Positions 33,520 to 44,468 of a DNA stretch of 64,000 nt are shown piece by piece; the stretch's first letter is position 1, and each line of letters starts with the position of its first letter. The notes below the pieces were generated by a model that saw only the letters and a program-made list of their open reading frames with translations, made no database searches and was not told the origin of the DNA. The position numbers were made by a program, and so were the translations under genes. The DNA comes from Perkinsus olseni (lineage: Eukaryota; Perkinsozoa; Perkinsida; Perkinsidae): NCBI GenBank assembly GCA_013115135.1, contig JABANP010000059.1, positions 1-64,000 on the forward strand, read 5' to 3'.

Positions 33520-35560
33520 CAACAAGTTATTCTACGTCTAAATGATACGCCTGTTGCTAAGCTCTTCATCACCAAGCTCCTCGCCGTGTCTGCTAGCTAG
33601 CTTCCTTCGACGAACAGATTCCTTGTCAAAAGTTACAGGACTGTTTCCATCCGGTTCTTCCTCTGGAGTTTTTCTCCCGCCTACATTCGTTCGTTTGTTG
33701 AGTTGGCTCCTGCTTTTCGCCGAAAGTGAACAACCACGTAATCACGAGACTTCCCGCCACACAGTCATTTGACCATGAGCAACATCGACTCCACGGTTCA
33801 CGTGAATTCCCACACGCTTCGTTCTCTTGTGAATGCACAGGTGGTTCTGATGGAGTCAGGGGGTGATTCCCAGCGGGCGACACCATGTTGCTTGATCGTG
33901 TGCCTTCGCTAGTCGAATCAATGGGGGAGCCTCTGTGTGGCTGAGATCTTCTGAGCACATACTGCGGACTGTTGTTACATACCCAGCGCAACAAATTCCT
34001 GGGCGATCGGGTTTTCAGCCTTTCGTCTTCCTGGTATTGTGTTTGGCACATAGGCCTCAGTGGTTCCGCTTGCATGATGCAGCGAACATTCCCTCCAAGC
34101 TGAAAGGTTCATGGTTGGTGAAAAAATCATGATAGACCCACTCTCTTAATAATTGACTGGATCGGTCGTCTGGTTCCTGGGAGCAATCCCAAGGGGGAGA
34201 ATCGGTGCGAGGGAAGTTACCTTGCGGAGTCAATTCGCGCACAGAAGGGCATTTCGCGGCACAAGAAAAACCGCAGTGCTTCGGTGGAGTTCAATGTTAG
34301 AGCGAGCAAGGCGCTAGCAAAGGGTACAGCCATGAACGTCATGGCTGTGATCACGGCGGACACGAGCTCCATCCAGCTCTCTCGGTGTGGACGTAAAATA
34401 CTAGCGACCGCTGATTCGACCCAGAGTGGGTTCAGATTCAGGCAGTTCTGTCGTGTTATACTGAACGGTGGCGGCCGTCAACGTCCACTTTGCTGTGAGA
34501 ACAGCCTCCTGCCTGGTGACCAGGTAGTAGCCAGTTCTCGCAGTTATCGCAGGAGACCAGGCCCTGGTCGCTTGCTCTGATCCTGATGAAAATCAAACAG
34601 GTCAGAACTGAGCCACAGCCGCTGTGGCACAGCGGGGCTCGGCTCTGACCTGTTTGACCTTCGTGTGGCTGCCACACACCGTTCACACTCCTAGCTTCAG
34701 CATGAAGGGGATTCGGAGTCATGCCTAGGCCTGGTAGGCCATCATAGGGCCACCGTCGCTCATCGGCAAGTACAGCAGTCGAAGGCTGATAGAGCGACGA
34801 GTACTACCATCGGCAACAGACGCTAATACCGTCCCTTCCAAGATGCAGCGGGGACACTGAGTTCGCCAACTCAAGTGGCTCAATTCGCGGATTCTGCCAG
34901 AAGTTGCGATTTCTGCATGCATACCATGAGATTTGCTGCGGATGGCGTCACTGTGGCCCACAGTCTGTGGGCGTCACGTCAAATGCTCATCGCGGTGTGC
35001 TAGAAATAGATTCTGCGGTCATGATCTGATGTCTTGTTCCCGAGCTAGGTGGAGGAGTCCCCTCTACAGCAATGAGTCGTATCTTTTATCGGACTACTCG
35101 TTCTCGTTCGTGCTGACAGCCTCGTGTGCATCTCTTGGAACTTCTGCCTGGCGCCTGGACATGAGCGTTGAACCTCGTGGACTCTTCATCCGCTCCGGCA
35201 AGTTGAGCAGCGGAGGTCACTCGGCCCAGCGCAAATAAGAATGTCTTGATATCATATCGTTGCTTTCTCTCTATTGCAAGACAATTCGAGAAGCAAATTA
35301 GGCACTGTTTCTATGAGCCGTCCGATCAGACAATTTACACTTGCGTCCGTCACGCGTCGGATTCCGGTAATCGGACGATCTGAGTTGGGCATCTGCGTGC
35401 CCACCGCTCTCAGTGGCGGCCTTTACCGAGTTAGATGTCGTTGCTAGGCACTCTACTGCTCGATCGACAATACTCCTTTACAAGCTTGAATTGAATCTTT
35501 CTTTCTTTCGGATCTTGAGACTCTTTCCAATTAGACCAGTGTATGCTGCAGTGTTTTTCT
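33520..35560 (+). other. Long open stretch of unknown coding status, with hairpins
   Basis: A plus-strand frame from about 34128 to 34578 is open for about 150 codons (LLIIDWIGRLVPGSNPKGEN, later FNVRASKALAKGTAMNV). An upstream frame ending GSWLVKK would join it if the A6 run at 34121-34126 were one base off. A similar SKALAK peptide recurs near 36935-36970, suggesting a duplicated segment. I do not recognise the product. 33626-34075 is also open on the minus strand. Confidence 0.3.
34593..34657. repeat. Imperfect long hairpin
   Basis: TCAAACAGGTCAGA at the left pairs with TCTGACCTGTTTGA at the right. An inner perfect stem is GCCACAGC / GCTGTGGC. The arms contain bulges. A smaller palindrome (ACAGCCATGA / TCATGGCTGT) is nearby at about 34327-34350. 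Confidence 0.75.
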
Positions 35561-35574
35561 TCCGCACTGTGACT

Positions 35575-36194
35575 ATGCGCACCGCTCTTCTCGCAATGGC
35601 AGTCGCTGGCACCTGTGTGTCTGGACAGGATGTTGAGAACTCCGAACCGTAAGCTCATACCACTCGCTGGTTTATTCTTGCCTTTTCCTTTCCAAGGTCC
35701 GCCGGGTTCAGTGCCGTTGGCTACCCCGTTACGACCCGCGGTAGGCTGCCTCTATTTTCGCAATTCATACCTCGCTTTCCAGGGAGTTACCAAAAGCCCC
35801 ATGGCCTCTGCAAGAAGACTTGCCTGCGAGCTAGCGGTTGTTTCTGTGATCGCCCCTGGGGAGCCGGTCGCCTTCACAGCTGTAATTCTGAAGCTGAGGT
35901 CGAGTGAATCAAGTCCTTGCTTCAGGATCGGTATACAGTCGGAGCTATCTGTGCTGCGAAGTACTGCTCATCTTCATCCGACTGCCCTGCCGGCCCTCAT
36001 GGAACCACTCCGGTGTGCGCCAACCGAAGGTGCCACTTGGGCTGTAAGAAGGTGAGTATCAGCCTGCCCGAGAAGGCGTAAGGCGTTCGAGAGAGATGAT
36101 TGATTCTAGGATTACAACTGTCCTTGGCCAGCCCGCTGTGAGCATTCAAAGAAACTTGGCAAACGTTTGCTTCTTCCCGCAGTGGCAAGAGTAA
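35575..36194 (+). pseudogene. Secreted Cys-rich protein, array copy 6, frame-broken
   Basis: Signal exon 35575-35648 (MRTALLAMAVAGTCVSGQ), linker exon about 35698-35741 (AGFSAVGYPV), then YQKPHGLC and GCFCD, then GAICAAKYCSSSSDCPAGP with CHLGCKK, and finally DYNCPWPARCEH. Two one-base shifts interrupt it. One lies in exon 3 near 35855-35860, where the EPVAFTA end is in a different frame from GCFCD. The other is in exon 5 near 36160-36166, after which the expected VCFFPQWQE and its TAA (36192-36194) are in another frame. Exon borders are otherwise intact and the protein is close to copy 3. It may be a young pseudogene or an assembly error. Confidence 0.65.
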
Positions 36195-36199
36195 ATGCT

Positions 36200-37100
36200 G
36201 CATAGAAGCTCTCCTCACTAATTGGCTAATACACCATCGACCTCGACAGATGGAGCCGAAGAATTCTATAACAACTCTTTTTTCCGACAATAGCGCTAAC
36301 GCTCGCCGGGCTGTTGTCTCCTTGAATCCTCGACGGGCCCGTCTTTGTTCGCCCGCTGATACCCGGCGCTGGTGGCCTCCCAGGCTCGGTCAAGAGTGGC
36401 GTGCCTTAGTGAGCATTCCAGGCGGTCACGCCTTCTTCTTCACTATTAAGACTGTTATGCTGTCATTTTATTGGACTTTCTCTGCCAACTGCTGCAGTGG
36501 GTTGAGTTTGAGAATCAGATTCGCGCCTCCCGCAGCGAATCCACGACGCTCCTGTGTACCGTGAGGGCCTCGCTTGCATCTGTTTCGCGACGCCGTCAGA
36601 GTTCGGAGCACCCTGATCTCGCGATTCCCGCTGGCAGGTTGCTAGTGTCAAATCGTCGCGCTCTCGCGTGCTCCAGAAGTTGCACGCATGCGCAAGGCTC
36701 GGGCCTTCGCTGGAAGTGCTGAATCCGCCTCTCACTCAACTGTGGGTGTCTCCCAAGCTCGTTTGTGATGTCGTGGAAGTACGACCGTTTATCCCAGAGT
36801 GCCCGACGCTCAAGCACTCGGGAAGAAACCTTAACCGTACTACCAAAGCCAAGGACGGCGTGGCGAACTCAGATGGCCCATCAGGAGAGATCGCTCTCGG
36901 TCCAACGGGCTGTCGACTAGGCCAATACATCGCTCTTTCGAAGGCTCTAGCAAAGAGAGTCGGAATTGCCTTCCGTGTAGCGATGACTGTATCTGGCCCC
37001 CAGAGTTGTCCCCCTTTGCACAGAACTCTCGCGACCAGCCGCGCACACACCCTTCTAGCCTTGGTGAAGGCGATACTCTCAAGTTGGTTTTTTCAGTTCT
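36200..37100 (+). other. Coding-like stretches upstream of the PHD gene, unassigned
   Basis: Possible exons: 36250-36410 (starting MEPKNSITTLFSDN, to a GTGAGC donor), about 36502-36560 (VEFENQIRASRSESTT) and about 36800-37020, which includes GQYIALSKALAKRVGIAFRV. The last resembles the SKALAK stretch near 34310. No domain is recognised. Confidence 0.3.
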
Positions 37101-37107
37101 TTGTGTC

Positions 37108-40100
37108 ATGTCGTCTACGGCAGGAGGCGTGGTAGGGAACGGTGGAGGTCGTGGTGGGTCGTCAGCGGCTGCAGTTCTCTCAGACCTGTGGACCAGCCTT
37201 GACACAGTGTGAGTGTAACCTCTCCTAAGGTTTGTCCCCTACGCGGCTTTCCAGGTACTTCTCCAGCATTCCCCCCGCACATGATTTACTACAGGCCTTG
37301 CAGCGCCTCAAAGACAACACTTTTTCAAATTCGAAGGAAAACTCTCCGGCAGGGAGGTGCACTTGGCCGATATTCTCATCGTCCGAGGCGAGCTGCTTGC
37401 CTTCAGTTCGACCACCATCCCTTCGGAGTCCTGCGGCGCATCTTTGGACAGCGAAATCTTCGAGATGCGGTCGGAGCTGATCCCGATGTTCCCGCGTGTC
37501 ATGATCAACCACAGATTCGCGATCGGAGGCGAGCGTGGGTCTGCGGACAATACCATTCCAGTAGATCATGACAGTGCGAAGGTTGAGGAGATGGACACGA
37601 ATCAGTCGTGTTGTGGTATCGGGCTCGTTGAAATAGAGGCTGTCCTGATGTTGTGTGGCTCAGACACGCCTCACCGAACGGTCGTGGTCAACTTCGCCGC
37701 TTCGGGTGGTGAGTCGGACGGGGAGAGGTGGGACTCTACTGTAGGTCCCTGGCGAGAGTTGTTCAAGGGTGGGTACTAATCGCCGGTGTTCAGGTGCCCC
37801 GGCTACTTTACGACAGCCGGCCAGGGCGCGAGTGGATCATGCAGGAGCCGCCCTTGCCGTCCACCTCGACGGAGAAAGGTGGGAGTTGCGACAGCTCAGG
37901 CTGATGCTGAGTCTTGTGAATTTCCAGAGGCTCCGGAGGCCACTTGCACTGAAGTGATCAAGGTCGAGAACTTGAAGGACCGACAAGTCGATCGGGGAAA
38001 GGACGCCAGCGGCGGAGAGGCGGCCGCCCTTAGGGGTACGCGCTTCTGCCTTCCTCGCCAGTAGATTCTCATTCAGCGATTCTCCGCGATATCGAGACTC
38101 GGAAGCAGCAGTTGCTCTCACCAGTACTGGAAAGGATCCTGCAAGACCAGCAGGTAGGATGGCGCTGATGGACTAGGGGCATCGGCACTCTCACTGTATT
38201 CAGGGACGGCCGAATCGGCAAGCGTGGTTCGACGCTGACAAGGCTCTCTTGAAGACGTAGGTTGGACTTGCTTCATCGCTTGATGAATCCCCGTTGACAG
38301 TTATGAGGCTCGGCCTCCTTCAAGCGCCCATAACGGGGGGCCTCACCTCCCGTCTGGTCCGCCACCCCAGCCACCGGCAACCAGGCTGTCCTCGAGGAAG
38401 AACATCAGCTCTCGTGGGGGAGGGGCTGCATCCTTGGAGCTGCCGCCTCTGGACGAAGCCTTTCTGGCTACGCTCGGTCGAGCGATCAGGGACGAAGAGG
38501 AGGTCCCCGGTCCACCAGACGGGCAGGAAGCTGAGGTTGATCTATGCTGTAAGCAGACGAAAAGATACTCGCCCTGCCACGGCGAGGTTCCCTAGACATT
38601 ATCTCTTCGCAGGCTCTATCTGCGGTGACGGTGATGTGGATGATGATAATGCTATCCTCATCTGCGACGGCTGCCACTTTGCCGCCCACCAGAAATGCTA
38701 TGGGGTTTCCGCAATTCCTGAGCAAGAATGGTAGGAGGCGCATCCGAGAGTACCCCTGGGGGTCTTCAGTCGGGCCTCCCGGAAATTAACGTGTTGAAGA
38801 CGATTCTTGAAACGCACTCGGAACTCTGGGGAGGTCTATCAAATGCCCGGTCTACTACATAGTAGATAGCTTCCGCTTAGCTCGCTTAGTCGTTGCTGAT
38901 GCTTCCATGACTCAACACTAAAATAGCGAAGTGCCTGTGCATCGTACGAGAGCCTTCTACATGCCAGGTTCTGTCGGACGTGTTCGGTATTTCCTCGAGA
39001 TGCCGCTGGTCGTCCAGCAGGAGAAAGGCCGGTCTGTGTATGACACAAGAGTGCCTGCCGTGTCGTATTCTCATCATTGAACAGGTGCTCTGCGGTCGAG
39101 ACTCTGAGTTCGTGGGGGGAGGCCTGATGAAGCCAGCGGTTGTGTCGATGCCTGGCAAGGGCTCCTCTGGCCGTTCGGCAGGTGGGTGCTGATAAAATCA
39201 CTTTGGCACCATTATAATTTTGTGTCCGCGCTGGGGATCGAACCTGCGACCTACTCTAGATCCAATACTGCCCTGCACCACGCCCCAAGCCCGACATCTC
39301 CGGGTTCGAATGCTGTCCCAACGGCACCCCCGGGCTCCCTTGGAGCATGGGCTCATGTGAAGTGCGCTGTGTGGATAAGGGAGTGTTCCATAGACAACCC
39401 AACCACAGTGATGGAACCCATAAGGGCTGTGGTAGGGAGAAAGACAGCCAGGCCGGTTCGCCCTCTCTCAAGGCTGGAAGCAGATCCATCCATCTCGACG
39501 AGATCTGGTCTGTGGCATTTGCAAGTCTAGGGTCGGCGCTAAGGTCCAATGCGCCTTCGGAAAATGTAGCTCTCCAGTGTGAGCTTACTCGAGCGCGACA
39601 CCCGCGATTTTAGGTCAGAATTTCTATCACGTCAGTTGTGCAGCGCGTTATGGACTTGTTACTGAGGGCACTGGCGGCAATGCCGCATGGGTGAGTAGGG
39701 CAGAGGGTCCCGGGTTCGATCCCCGGTGGAGTTATTTTTAGGTGATTTACTGCCCTCGCCACTCTCGGCAGCAACAGAAGCAAGGGAATGCTATTCTTGC
39801 AAGACTCAAAGCTTGGCGAAAGTCCGAGCATTTTAATCGGCTATCTCATGACAAATTCGTAGGCAAATCGCACAGACCGCGGGTTCGATCCCTGCACCTG
39901 TCAGCTCGCTCCCTTCGACCCTCGGCTAGTCACAGCGGCCGGGTTCGGTCAGGACACAGGCGACCCTTCCTCCTCGAAAATCCAGTGGCAGTTTGACTCC
40001 GAGGAAGCATCTCTGAGTAACAATCCCGACTATGCGAAAACTCGCGCCCATTCTTGGAAGGCATTCGCGCTGCTCAGTATAAAATGGACTACTTGTGCGT

Positions 40101-42843
40101 GGCAGGGCAACTCCTGGAGCCAGTGGAGCGGCTCTGTGTGGATGACACAGCGAGAGCTCTCCTCCCGCCCATGATTCGAGACGGTCGAGGGGACTGTCCG
40201 CTACTTTATCCCACTCAACCAGGCGCAACCGCTGCGACGACGACCACTGTTGCGGGGACAACTTCCACTGGTAAGGTTGAGTTTCGCTCGCCCGAGGATG
40301 GTCGAGCGAAGAGAGCGTTCGCAGGCTCTCTGGCGAAGGTCGTCGGGGCCTACGGAATGAACGTCACTGCGCCACGAAATTCGGTTGGGTCTGCCGGCCA
40401 CCACGGCGATTATGCTGGTAGCCCGACCGCCTCGCTCACCCTCGCTGGCAGCCGCCGGGCTCAGGTGTTCTGTATCCGGTGAAGATAGTCGTCGAATCGG
40501 CGAGGCAGCTGAGAGCGCAGACCCACGCAGCCAGTGGTAAGGCCTCCTTACCGCAGTAAACTTCCTTGGCGAAGCCGACTCACTGTAGTTTGTGGACGCT
40601 GCAATGAGTGTTTGATGCGAGCTAGCACCGACCCGGATACTAACAAGGCGACCAGCGCGAACCACAGCGACATGGACAGGCTAGTGTGGGCCCTCTCGTC
40701 GTAGCATCCCTCCGCTACTGTGAATTTTCAGAGCGTGTCAGAACTGCGGGCTAACTGTGCATTGGCGCTGCTTCCTGCGACCCGGCCTGCCGCCTCTCAA
40801 CGTCCTGGATTATGACGATTCTAAGGTGCTCGCATCGCTCCGCCGGAAGCTGCCCAATTTTCTGGATCAGTTAACATCAGCGATGTATCACTGCCCGTAC
40901 CCCCTGGCCGCTAGAAGTCAGGATGGCACTTTCCTTTGCGAACGTTGCAAGTATATTAAAGAATTCGGCGACCTGCAGGAGCAATCTGACGTGAAAACCG
41001 ACGCGGCGGAGGAACCCCCGGGGAGAAGAGACGACTGCCGTGGACACAGTTCAGGTGAGTGGCGCTCGGGAGGCAGTGCACGACCGGGCAGTTGCTTCTT
41101 TGTATTGCACTCCTTCACCGAAGAGTTCGAAGGCTTCGCAATTCCGTAACGCTGTCCACATGATGCGATTCAGGAAAAGCCGCATCACTCATCGCTCAGG
41201 CCCAGCATACCGGTCGTACAGGGTCGGTTAAATTTTCGGACACCTACTGCATCCTATGCCAGCAGCTAGGAGGCCTCCTTGTCCGAGTTGAGAACACTGA
41301 GGAGCGTCAGTGGGACCCGCATGGCTACTGGGTATCGCCGGGCTGTCGGCGATGTTGCGAGCAAACGCTCAGGTCCACCCGCGCTGCGTTTACTGGTTAC
41401 TGCCAACTCAATCGCTCAGCCTCAATATGACAACTACTCCAATTGACATAAATTCTCATGCACTGATAAAGTCGATACCGAAAGATGTAGAGCAGCGAAG
41501 GGCATGCGCATGCGTGCAGTCGTACCACAACAGGCACACTTCAGCCTGTGCTGGATATGCGGCCAGCGCTCTGGATGCACCGTAAAATGCGCGAAGGCCG
41601 GTTGCCTGTAGGAATCAGTGCCGATCAATAGCCAAGCGATTGAGCGCTCTCTGTTCAGCCGACGCTTTCACGTCTCCTGCGGTTGGTACACTGGCTGTCA
41701 CTTCATCATAAAAAGTTCGTCTGGTGTGGTAAGAAATTTCTGCACGAAAGCAGTGGGTATATATAACTTCCCAAGGTCCTCGCGGGGTCAGCCTGTCGTC
41801 CGAGAAGCGGTGGCTCCGCTGCAGCTGGACAAAATCCATCCATCGACAAGCAAGTTCTCGAAGCTCTGCGGGACGGTAGGCTGTGTACTGCCGACTTTCC
41901 TCCATCTTCCACTGCAGAACGGGCGCCGCTCAAACGCTACGCCTACTGCTCGAGCCATCGGCCGCCGAGGCTGACCGGAAGAAAAATCTCTAACGCGGTC
42001 GGCGGGGCTGCCGTGGATGAGCCGAGGATGCTACCCCTGCCACACTGTAAGGCGCTCTGGATGAACTCTACCCTCATCATCCCGTTCAGATGAGAGCCCC
42101 TTGCACATGCAGTACGCTAACGTTGTGCGAGCACGCGTGGTGAGTTGGGTGGACTTCTGAAAATTCTTCGTTTCCTTCAGTGAGGCGTTCGCCGGCAGTC
42201 TCAGCGGACTCCCTATTGTTTTTAGAATAGCACCAATCTGTTCGTGCCGATCAATCCAGAGGCTGGAGTCGCAGCAGATCAGCGCAAGAAGCGGAAGCTT
42301 TCGTCCAACGCCACACTACGAACACCGAAGAGTGAGTGCGGCCGAGTCACCGCACGTGGCTGAAACTTGTGCTTGCAGAGTCGGCCAAACGAAAAGCGAA
42401 GCGACGCAAGGTGAAGCGAGACTCTCAGGAGTCGTCTACGCCAGTCCTCGCTGGCAGCATCATCACCCGCGATGGCATCAGTACGCCTAAACCAGGAGAA
42501 CTCCCATTGTGAACGGTTCATCTCAGCCGAGCTCGTCGATGTGGACGACTGGGAGGGGTCCTGTCCCAAGTGTGGCGTCCCTTGGGACCCCAACGATCCA
42601 GGGCAGCTGATAGGCTGTGATGAGGTGCGTATCGGAGGGCTCGTGGCTTATGACTGTATTGCTGCTCAGTGCGATGAGTGGTATCATATGGCCTGTGTGG
42701 GCCTTATATCAGCGCCCGAGGGGAAATGGTAAGGTGCTGCCTTCACTTCACCATGAGGAGTTCGATGGTGGTTCAGGTTCTGTCCGAATTGTTCCAAAGC
42801 GAAGACGCCTTCAAGGAAGCGATCACAAGGCCACGCACGTTAA
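37108..42843 (+). CDS. Multi-PHD/ePHD chromatin protein (Jade/BRPF/trithorax-like)
   Basis: A long multi-exon gene from ATG 37108 (MSSTAGGVVGNGGG) to TAA 42841-42843. In order: an N-terminal acidic/unique region; a first PHD finger at 38610-38732 (CSICGDG, LICDGCHFAAHQKCYG, IPEQEW); an extended PHD spread over 39030-39740 (CLPCRILII, GAWAHVKCAVWI, VCGICKSRVGAKVQCAFGKC, FYHVSCAARYGL); a further PHD-like C4HC3 segment at about 40745-40960 (CQNCGLTVHWRCFL, FLCERCK); a second ePHD at 41230-41700 (YCILCQQLGGLLVRVE, LCWICGQRSGCTVKCAKAGC, RRFHVSCGWYTGCHF); a Lys/Arg-rich nuclear segment near 42380 (KRKAKRRKVKR); and a C-terminal ING-type PHD at 42555-42830 (CPKCGVPWD, QCDEWYHMACVG, WFCPNCSK). PHD-ePHD modules read histone H3 tails; ING-type fingers bind H3K4me3. 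No SET or bromodomain was seen. Frame breaks near 37321, 40055 and 42490 need one-base corrections. Confidence 0.8.
39181..39325 (+). other. Intron of the PHD gene with two B-box-like sequences
   Basis: Lies between the exon ending SSGRSAG and the one starting GAWAHVKC. It holds a reverse-oriented B box at 39233-39247 (GGGGATCGAACCTGC) directly after ATTTTGTGTCCGCGC, and a forward CGGGTTCGAATGC at 39301-39313. Read on the minus strand, the first part also has a TGGTGCAGGGCAG A-box-like string about 40 nt before the B box. Confidence 0.6.
39691..39741 (+). other. 51-nt intron containing a tRNA T-arm/B-box sequence
   Basis: Intron of the PHD gene between exons ending NAAW and starting VIYCPRH. 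It reads GTGAGTAGGGCAGAGG, then TCCCGGGTTCGATCCCCGG, then a short tail TTATTTTTAG. The middle is a near-perfect T-arm stem-loop with the Pol III B box GGTTCGANNCC. Confidence 0.8.
39859..39904 (+). other. 46-nt intron containing a tRNA T-arm/B-box sequence
   Basis: The next intron of the PHD gene, after an exon ending LSHDKF. It starts GTAGGC, contains CGCGGGTTCGATCCCTGC (39879-39894 is the core) and ends CCTGTCAG. Confidence 0.75.
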
Positions 42844-42849
42844 TCTATT

Positions 42850-43505
42850 GCATTATCAGCGACTGCAACGTCATATTAATAATATTATTGTAATTGCAGC
42901 CTTTTAGAGGAGGAAAGAGCTTGTTGTGTTGATATCGATGAAATCGTCATGTCAATCCGATTTTCTGGGCCTTCCCCTACGCTACCCGAGTCGCACCTTC
43001 ATCAAGATTGTCGAGAGAGTAGTTAGTCGTAGAACATCGCATTGCCCGAATAACTCACCCACATGATAAGCGTCCGTATATTCTTTAGCACATCGCCTAT
43101 GAGGCTAACTAAGACTACGCTGGCGATGGCTTTGAACGAACACACGCGCCCCTCATATTACGGATACTAATCATCCACGCGACCATCGATCAATATTCGG
43201 GGCGTTGAAAGACTCAGCAGAGCTGCCAGTTGACAACATGAACACAAAGCAATGCTTTCTTCTAAGAAGCCGCGCCTTTAAATTTCCGAGTAATTATCGT
43301 GGTACTTATCGATTACCGCTATTTATCGTGTGAATGGACACAGTAAACGTCGTGGAACTACCAATACAGCCAACAACAACATCGCAGGAAAACTCGAGGG
43401 CCAAGCATCTCTATGGATGATGAATAATTGTCTCAATCGTATAGTAGCAAACAGTACACGTATGCCACTCTCAGAAGGACCCCATCACCACAAAGGACAG
43501 CGAAG
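42850..43505. other. No assignable gene
   Basis: Spacer between the converging ends of the PHD gene (+) and the CNBP-like gene (-). AT-rich patches near 42870-42900. Nothing else is supportable. Confidence 0.4.
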
Positions 43506-43511
43506 GCTTAG

Positions 43512-44101
43512 TTAGGGCAGTCCCTGGCGAAGTGACCGGGCTGACCGCACTTGAAGCAGTTCCTTCCCTCGGCACCTGAAATCACACGACATGAGATAAG
43601 CGACGATAAGCGGGCGAAGGTCAATTATTACCACGTCCACGGGGAGCACGATCGCTCTCAGGCCTGGTATCCTCGTTGGGGCAGTCACGAGCAAGATGAC
43701 CGGTCTGGCCGCAACGGAAGCAGGCACGGGTATCAGGGGCGGTGCAATCCCTGATGGCAGAAGACACTTACGAGGCTGACGATCTATAGAGCGATTTATT
43801 ACCTAGCGAAATGACCGACCTGACCGCACTTGAAGCAGGGCCTCTGGTTGGTCTGCTCGTTAGGGCAATCACGAGCAAGATGATCGGGCTTGCCGCAGTT
43901 GTAGCAGTTCATGGGGCGGCGACCAGCAGGCTGAAAAATGACGATACACACTCATACCACACCATTCCCAACACTTACGCGACTGCTGGAGGCCTGAGGG
44001 CAGTCCCTGGCGAAGTGACCGGGCTCGTTGCAGATGAAGCAAGTAGAGGAAGAAACGCGATCGGTGGCGGTAGTGGTGGGAGTGGCGGCAGTATCAGCCA
44101 T
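43512..44101 (-). CDS. CNBP/Gis2-like protein with five CCHC zinc knuckles
   Basis: Four exons on the minus strand: 43979-44101 (ATG at 44099-44101), 43803-43930, 43632-43750 and 43512-43572 (TAA at 43512-43514). All borders are GT-AG and the frames join without gaps. About 140 residues: a short Thr/Ala-rich start, then five CX2CX4HX4C knuckles: CFICNEPGHFARDC, CYNCGKPDHLARDC, CFKCGQVGHFARDC, CFRCGQTGHLARDC and CFKCGQPGHFARDC. Linkers contain Arg-rich patches (RAPRGR), though no full RGG box. This is the architecture of CNBP/ZNF9, yeast Gis2 and kinetoplastid HEXBP, which bind single-stranded nucleic acid and influence translation. Animal and yeast relatives usually have seven knuckles, so this is a short version. 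One of the most secure gene models here. Confidence 0.93.
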
Positions 44102-44295
44102 TATTTTAGGAAACGTATGATAGCTAGACCCTGAAGGGAGTAGTTGCATGCGGTTCAATCAATGGCCTCTTAAGACGCAGCTCGACATAGCGCCCGTTAA
44201 CAATGAAGGCCGGCAGCCGAATCGATCACCAGGGCGAGCGCAAACTCGAGTATCTTGTGCTCCCACTTAAGCCTATGCGGAGCGAAGCGAGGTCG

Positions 44296-44313
44296 TTGGT
44301 TCGATCCCTGGCG
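44296..44313 (+). other. Isolated B-box-like sequence, tRNA 3'-end style
   Basis: GTTGGTTCGATCCCTGGCGG followed by GGGCTCTTTT, which includes a short Pol III-type T run. It lies between the CNBP-like and UVRAG-like genes. No matching 5' acceptor strand or cloverleaf was found within 90 nt upstream, so it is not called a tRNA gene. Confidence 0.5.
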
Positions 44314-44468
44314 GGGGCTCTTTTCTCACGCGAAAATACCGACTGATGAATGAAAGTCAACATAGTGGAAGAAACTCATCACTAACGAGGCAATTGTATC
44401 AGAATGAATTCACACAGCACTGATAATGGTACACTGTGACGGTGGCCCAAAGGGCGGTGAGGGTAGCG

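Noticed and set aside
37225..37569. Minus-strand ORFs opposite the PHD gene start
   Set aside because: Mirror frames of coding exons, without motifs of their own.
39690..39745. A complete tRNA gene
   Set aside because: Only the T arm is present. The upstream bases that could look like an A box (GTTGTGCAGCGCG) are conserved ePHD coding sequence (HVSCAARYG), and no acceptor stem pairs.
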